From Prorocentrum cordatum (Eukaryota; Sar; Dinophyceae; Prorocentrales; Prorocentraceae), in assembly GCA_963575745.1 (NCBI GenBank), contig CAUYUJ010011225.1, positions 556,268 through 598,767 on the forward strand: DNA of 42,500 bases, read 5' to 3'. A program made the translations under genes and the position numbers. The first letter of the stretch is position 1, and each line of letters starts with the position of its first letter. Below are positions 38,548 through 42,500 of the stretch, piece by piece. The notes under the pieces were generated by a model, which had not been told where the DNA came from, ran no database searches, and saw nothing but the letters and a program-made list of their open reading frames with translations.

Positions 38548-40691
38548 ATGTCGCTGGAGGGCTCCCCGCGCTCAGGGTCGCAGGCCGCGGGTGCCGCGGG
38601 GCACGCGAAGCCGAACCCGAAGCAGAGCTGGGCCAAGCTCTTGGACCGGGTCGCCGACAGCGAGAAGGGCACCACCGCCAGCATCCGGGTGACCAAGGTG
38701 GACAACGACCGCACCAAGCTGCTGAAGGAGGTCCTCAATTGCGCGGCCAAAGCCACGATGGGTACTCGCAGGCCCCCAGAGGTGACGAGCGGGACCAGCA
38801 TGTTTGAGGGCTGCGACACCATCGAGGAGGTGCACAAGGTCAAGGAGCGCTACGAGTCCATCTCCGGGGTGCCCTCGCGCTCCAGCAGCAAGGCCGTTGC
38901 AGAGCCAGAGAGGGCTGGGCTCGGGGCGTCGTGCACGCTGGACGCCGAGTCCGTGCTGAGCGTGGCGGCGGGCATCGATCCTGCCCTGCGGGGCGTCCTC
39001 GCCAACGCCGGCCAGCGCCTCGCGGGCCTCCACCTGTGCCTGCAGAGCGAGTCCGAGCCCCCGGCCTGCCCGGGGCCGGTGCAGGCGGCCGGGGCGGCCA
39101 CGGGGGCGCGAAGTTGTGCGCAGTTCGCGGCCCTCCTCGCCCCCCTCTTCTCCCCCGGGGGCGGGGGGGGGGCTCGGCACGAGGGCGCGGAGCTGTTCGC
39201 GGTGCGCGACTCGCGATGCCTCATCCTCATCCTCCTCGCCCCCCTCGAAACAGAAGCCACTTCCGAGTTTTTGTTGTTGTTAGTTACTGAAGAACTCCAG
39301 ACAACCACAGAATCAGTCTGAACATTCTCGACCTCGTCGTTCATCACAGCCTTAAGATTTTCCTGCCAATCCTCATTCCGAAGTCGTTCGCGCCCTCGTG
39401 CTTCGCGGAGCGCAGAGCGCCAGCAAGTGGCCGCCCCCCCGAGCCCGAGGCGCCGTCGCTGCGGCGCGACGTGGTGCTGGTGAGCCGGGGCGGGCCGGCC
39501 AGGCAGGGCGAGCTGCAGCGGCTGGAGGAGGCGTCGGACGGGGCTCACCACCCACCAAACCACCCCAACCCAACCCGAAGGCTCAGATTTACCTTCGATT
39601 TCCAGTGGGGGGGGGTCGGGAAACATCGAAAAAACACATGCGGAGCCCTTACCCCCCCCCCAACCCGAAATTCGGGTCTTCGGGTTGGGTTGGGGTGGTC
39701 TGGTAGGTAGTCAGGGGCTGGGAGGAGGACGAATCCGTTCCAGAGCGCTCCAGAGCGCTCGCAGAGCGTTCCGGATCGCTCTGAGGAGGCCGTGGCGCCC
39801 GAGACACATCCTCCAGATCGCCGGATTTCTCTGAGTTTCTCGATGTGTCCTCACCCGACTTTATCCTCGTCCTGGCTTTGTCTCAAGGCGGCCGACCAGT
39901 TCATCGACCAGTTCATCCAATTCGGGCCCTTGGACGCGCTGGACGCCACCTTCGCGGATCCTTGCGTCGACGACGCCGCGCTGGCCGAGGCGTTCCCTGG
40001 GCGCTCGGACCACAACCCAGCGCTCGTCGGCCTGACGGACTACTTGCTGGAGCGCCCGGAGGAGTGGCGCCGCACCATGCAGCGGATCCAAAGCAACGCC
40101 AGCTTCACGGTGAAGCAGCGGGCCGCGCGGCCGTCGGGCGATGAGAAACAGGCACATACACCAATCCTGGCCAGGCCCACCCTGGGCCCAGGACCGGTGC
40201 GCATGCCTCTCTGGGCCGAGCTGGGAGGGCGCATCAAGGACGCCCTCGAGGGCGCGAAGTTATTCGTGCTGCGCGCTTCGCGCTTCGGCTCCGATCCCTC
40301 CACATCCTCCTCTTATCCCCTGGGGGGCGGCGCGAGAGCGCGAAGTGATTCGCGCAGCTCGAAGCGCGAAGTTAGGCACCCTTGCGTGTGCACCCATCCT
40401 GGAACCGGGATGGGCCTGGCCATGATCGGTGCATGTGCGTCTATTCTTTTGCCCTCCAGGCAGGTCTGCCTGGAGACCTGCCCCAGCGCCCTCTCCTTGC
40501 ACAGCGCCAGCTCCGAGGCCCCCTCGGGCCCAGAGAGCGCGCTGTCCGGGGGGGGGGGCGGGTCGCGGCAGCAGCACCGGGCACTCCGCACCGCGACGAC
40601 GCCGTTTGGGTCGACGCCGCCGGCGCAGCCGCGGGCCCGGGGGAGAGGCTCGCTCGGGGTGCTCAACCCGTTCGGGGACCCGCAGGGCTGA
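38548..40691 (+). CDS. Multi-exon host-like gene, function unknown
   Basis: Four protein-like blocks lie in order on the plus strand. Exon 1, from ATG 38548 to about 39105, has MSLEGSPRSGSQAAG, QSWAKLLDRVADSEKG, KLLKEVLNCAAKATMG and TIEEVHKVKERYESISG. Exon 2, about 39384-39540, has SFAPSCFAERRAPASG and RRDVVLVSRGGPARQGELQR. Exon 3, about 39888-40139, has AADQFIDQFIQFGPLDALDA and DYLLERPEEWRRTMQRIQSN. Exon 4, about 40464-40691, ends RGSLGVLNPFGDPQG before TGA. Acceptor-like TTTGTCTCAAG and TTTTGCCCTCCAG precede exons 3 and 4. Donors are not canonical GT, which dinoflagellates tolerate. The product, near 400 residues, is hydrophilic with acidic helical stretches; I recognise no domain. Intron 3 has no stop in the exon 3-4 frame, so retention cannot be excluded. 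Confidence 0.6.
39548..39710. repeat. Inverted-repeat element inside intron 2 (introner-like)
   Basis: 39548-39590 and 39668-39710 are inverted repeats of 43 bp, identical over CCACCCCAACCCAACCCGAA and matching at about 36 of 43 positions. A G/C-run spacer lies between. The left arm begins at or just after the presumed exon 2 end. Confidence 0.8.
40152..40438. repeat. Inverted-repeat element filling intron 3 (introner-like)
   Basis: 40152-40206 and 40384-40438 are inverted repeats of 55 bp, about 80% matching, centred on TGGCCAGGCCCA. They sit about 12 bases inside the presumed donor and about 20-25 inside the acceptor, so the element is almost the whole intron. Between the arms are two GCGCGAAGT.ATTCG-type repeats like those of intron 1 (39108 and 39189). 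Confidence 0.85.
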
Positions 40692-40918
40692 GAGCGGGTC
40701 TGCCCAGCGGCCCCGCCCGCGGATGTGAACTTCGCCCTGCGCACCTTGCTGCTCGCTGCGTGAGCTACTGCTGTGCCTTGCTGTTGCGGCCCAGCACACT
40801 GCCAGAGCTGGCGGGACTCGCCCTTCGCCTTGTCTGCCTCCAGCGGCCGGCGCACCGAATCGCGTCCGCCTCCTCCTCCACTCCTTTCCCTTTTATGAAT
40901 AGCTCCTCCCTGTCGCAC

Positions 40919-41060
40919 CCCGAGGACAGTCGGAAGGGCGGGCCGGGCGTTTCGCTTGAGACTTCCTTACCACTTGATTATGAGCCTGAAGATGAGAAAC
41001 TGGCAGCAGCTTCACAGATGGAGGACGGGCCGCTTCCAAAATGTGGCTCTCGCCGTAGCG
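40919..41060 (+). repeat. Leader sequence preceding satellite array C
   Basis: Aligned partner of 5264-5390. It follows a CT-rich stretch at 40868-40910, just as the first copy follows a CTC tract. Confidence 0.7.
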
Positions 41061-41345
41061 CCACGCACATTTTCTTTAGGAAATTTGCAAGAGCTTGACG
41101 GAGTGACGACAGGTGGTTTTCAAAATGTGGCCCTCGCCTTGCCGCGCACAGTCGTTTTAATAGTTCGCAAGAGTTTCACGGACTGAAGGCGGCTCGTTTT
41201 CAAAATGCGGTTCTCGCTTTAGCGACGCGCACATGTGTTCCAAAAGTTTGCGACAGTTTCACGGATTGAGGGTGGTTCTTTTTTCAAAATGCAGTTCTCG
41301 TTTCAGCACCGCGCACACTCGTTTCAGCCAGATGCAAGAGTTACA
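41030..41345 (+). repeat. Satellite array C (80-85 bp units, about 4 copies)
   Basis: CAAAATG(T/C)GG starts at 41036, 41121 and 41201, with CAAAATGCAG at 41285. Units contain CTCGCCTTAGCG-like, GCGCACA, TTTGCAAGAG and TTTCACGGA(C/T)TGA blocks. Its first unit overlaps the leader end. Confidence 0.85.
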
Positions 41346-41590
41346 TGTGTTCGTTCTCATGGTGAACTTTCCAGAACGGTATTTTGCAACAGCTGAGGAC
41401 AGTCAGGGCGCAACAGTTACGTTGATTCGCGGTTGTACAATCCCAGGAATGGTGTTCTGACACGACTCAGGACCGTCAAGGCGCAGCAGTCAGGTTGACT
41501 CGTGGCGTTGAAGTCTTGAAAATGGTGTTTTGGCACGCTGGGGGGGGGGCGTATTCCAACATCGTTAACGAGTTTTGGGTTTACACGGGT
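41346..41590. other. AT-balanced spacer between array C and the DinoSL relic
   Basis: Two diverged copies of CAGGACCGTCAAGGCGCA / CAGTCAGGGCGCAACAGT-type sequence occur near 41399 and 41469, each followed by TTGA(T/C)TCG. No gene. Confidence 0.45.
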
Positions 41591-41619
41591 CCTCTTCCTC
41601 CTCAGCCTCTTCTTCCTCC

Positions 41620-41641
41620 TCCGTAGCCACTTGGGCTCAAG
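41620..41641 (+). other. Second relic dinoflagellate spliced leader
   Basis: TCCGTAGCCA, CTTG and GGCTCAAG align over 22 nt with DinoSL with two substitutions in the T run. As at 106, a CT-rich tract (41591-41619) precedes it and no SL-RNA donor follows. It marks the 5' end of a retroposed, trans-spliced mRNA. Confidence 0.8.
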
Positions 41642-41796
41642 ATGCCTGTATTGGGGGGTCCAGCGCCTTCGTGCATCATTTGAAGCTGCTATTCCGCAGC
41701 AGCGCCACGACGGTTCAGTCTGACAGCTTTTGCGAAGACTGGTCCGCCTCAGCCTCTCGCCTGCGCCCGTTCACTCGGGGAGCAGTGCACGCATGG

Positions 41797-42174
41797 ATGG
41801 GAAAGAAATATGGGCGTGCATGGAGTTGGTGCGAGGGTTGCCAGAATTGGGCCTGGAGCTACGAGCCCATCGCCAACGACGGGCTCTGCAGATGTGGGCA
41901 GAAAGTGGATGCGTGGAACCCGTGGTCCAAGGGTGCGAGCAATTCCAGCCGCCCCGACGCCAGCACGAAGCAAAGGCGTGACCTGCTTCGGGCCGCGGAC
42001 CTCCCAGCGAGGTGGCGCTCTTTTCTCCGCGGATCGTGTGTTGGCGCCCCTGCCGTCCGGGAGCGGCCGCCCGATGGTCGAACGGTGACAGCACGAGCAG
42101 TGGCTCGCGGCACTCACTGCACCGGGTGGGCCCCGAAGGCGCGGCGCGGCGCGGCCGGGGGCGCGGAAGAGTAG
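41797..42174 (+). CDS. Zinc-ribbon ORF, probable 5' ORF of another retroelement
   Basis: From ATG 41797 the product begins MGKKYGRAWSWCEGCQNWAW and continues SYEPIANDGLCRCGQKVDAW, giving a C-x2-C and C-x-C pair like a zinc ribbon. I recall similar W-C-x2-C-xNW..C-x-C-G N-termini in dinoflagellate retroelement ORFs, but cannot search. The frame is open upstream to 41575 without a better ATG in frame. It ends with TAG at 42172-42174. About 155 bases downstream of the DinoSL relic, it is plausibly the first ORF of the transcript. The rest of the element, if any, lies beyond the window or is lost. Confidence 0.5.
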   Translation: MGKKYGRAWSWCEGCQNWAWSYEPIANDGLCRCGQKVDAWNPWSKGASNSSRPDASTKQRRDLLRAADLPARWRSFLRGSCVGAPAVRERPPDGRTVTARAVARGTHCTGWAPKARRGAAGGAEE

Positions 42175-42380
42175 CTGGGCCCCCGCGCGGGGCTTTTTGG
42201 CGGCCTCCTTCCCCCGAACGCACGGCGCCGCGCGGCGCGGACAAGACAGGACACATTGGCGGGCGACAGCCCAGAAACCCAACCCATGGCAGGGCGCACT
42301 CCACGGAGTAGGGTCCCCGTTTGCTTCGACGTGTACACATCTGCGCAGTCAGGCACGTCAGCTTGCGGGCCCCCCCGAAA

Positions 42381-42484
42381 CATCTAGCGCTTCAACTTTT
42401 CCGACGCGGCGGCAACTTCATAGCGCTTCAAAACATCTAGCGTTTCAAAACATCTAGCGCTTCAAAACATCTAGCGCATCTAGA
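42381..42484 (+). repeat. 17-bp tandem repeat at window end
   Basis: CATCTAGCGCTTCAAAA-type units start at about 42434, 42451 and 42468, with an earlier single copy at 42381 and a half copy at 42421. The array may continue past the window. Confidence 0.85.
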
Positions 42485-42500
42485 GGCTTGGACAATTCCC

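Noticed and set aside
40460-41098. Alternative 238-codon frame over exon 4 (AGLPGDLPQRPL...)
   Set aside because: Arginine/alanine/proline-rich GC-driven frame that runs into the leader of array C; the other frame gives a compact C-terminus ending at 40691.

Overview
This window reads as nuclear DNA of a dinoflagellate. The strongest evidence is two relics of the dinoflagellate spliced leader (DinoSL), at 106-127 and 41620-41641. The composition also fits: GC-rich coding debris, dense nested retroelements, many long microsatellites, and a multi-exon gene whose introns carry terminal inverted repeats. I see no bacterial-style operons and no rRNA or convincing tRNA gene. Exact genus cannot be told from the sequence.

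Layout. 1-105 is a CT-rich tract. 106-5113 is a degenerate non-LTR retrotransposon (LINE-A) headed by a DinoSL relic, with a coiled-coil/RNA-binding-like ORF1, an APE-type endonuclease, a reverse transcriptase (RT) and a C-terminal zinc knuckle. 5114-6390 holds a CTC tract, a short leader and satellite array A (about 88-90 bp units). 6391-7750 is anonymous sequence plus a second fragment of the same satellite-bearing element, ending in a TA/GA microsatellite. 7930-11510 is a second, differently built degenerate LINE (LINE-C): RNA-binding-like N-terminus, endonuclease, a 39-bp coding minisatellite, RT and what look like two RNase H domains. 11937-17822 is a complete, young Ty1/copia element with 131-bp LTRs, a 5-bp target duplication, an initiator-Met-type primer site and one gag-pol frame interrupted by a single TAG.

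17.8-23.4 kb is a field of dispersed duplications, satellite array B (77-bp units) and CA/GCAC microsatellites. 23.4-24.25 kb is a 396-bp tandem repeat into which a 5'-truncated LINE (LINE-B, 24256-30029) inserted; it has an A-rich tail and a 17-bp target duplication. 30.0-34.0 kb contains repeats, long purine and GAT tracts, and two fragments of a UPF1/SEN1-like helicase C-terminus. 34.0-38.5 kb is largely anonymous. 38548-40691 is the best host-gene candidate: about four exons, with inverted-repeat (introner-like) sequences in at least two introns. 40.9-41.35 kb has the same leader seen near 5.3 kb joined to a different satellite (array C). 41620-42174 is a DinoSL-headed zinc-ribbon ORF, probably the start of another retroelement.

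How it fits together: almost everything is reverse-transcription-derived or repeat-derived. Three points stand out. A LINE appears to have been reinserted with the spliced leader on its 5' end. A roughly 1-kb satellite-bearing element has recurring left and right boundary sequences but an interior array that differs between copies. Inverted-repeat sequences sit just inside the splice sites of a host-like gene. Splice boundaries and gene starts are not fixed exactly, because I worked by eye only.
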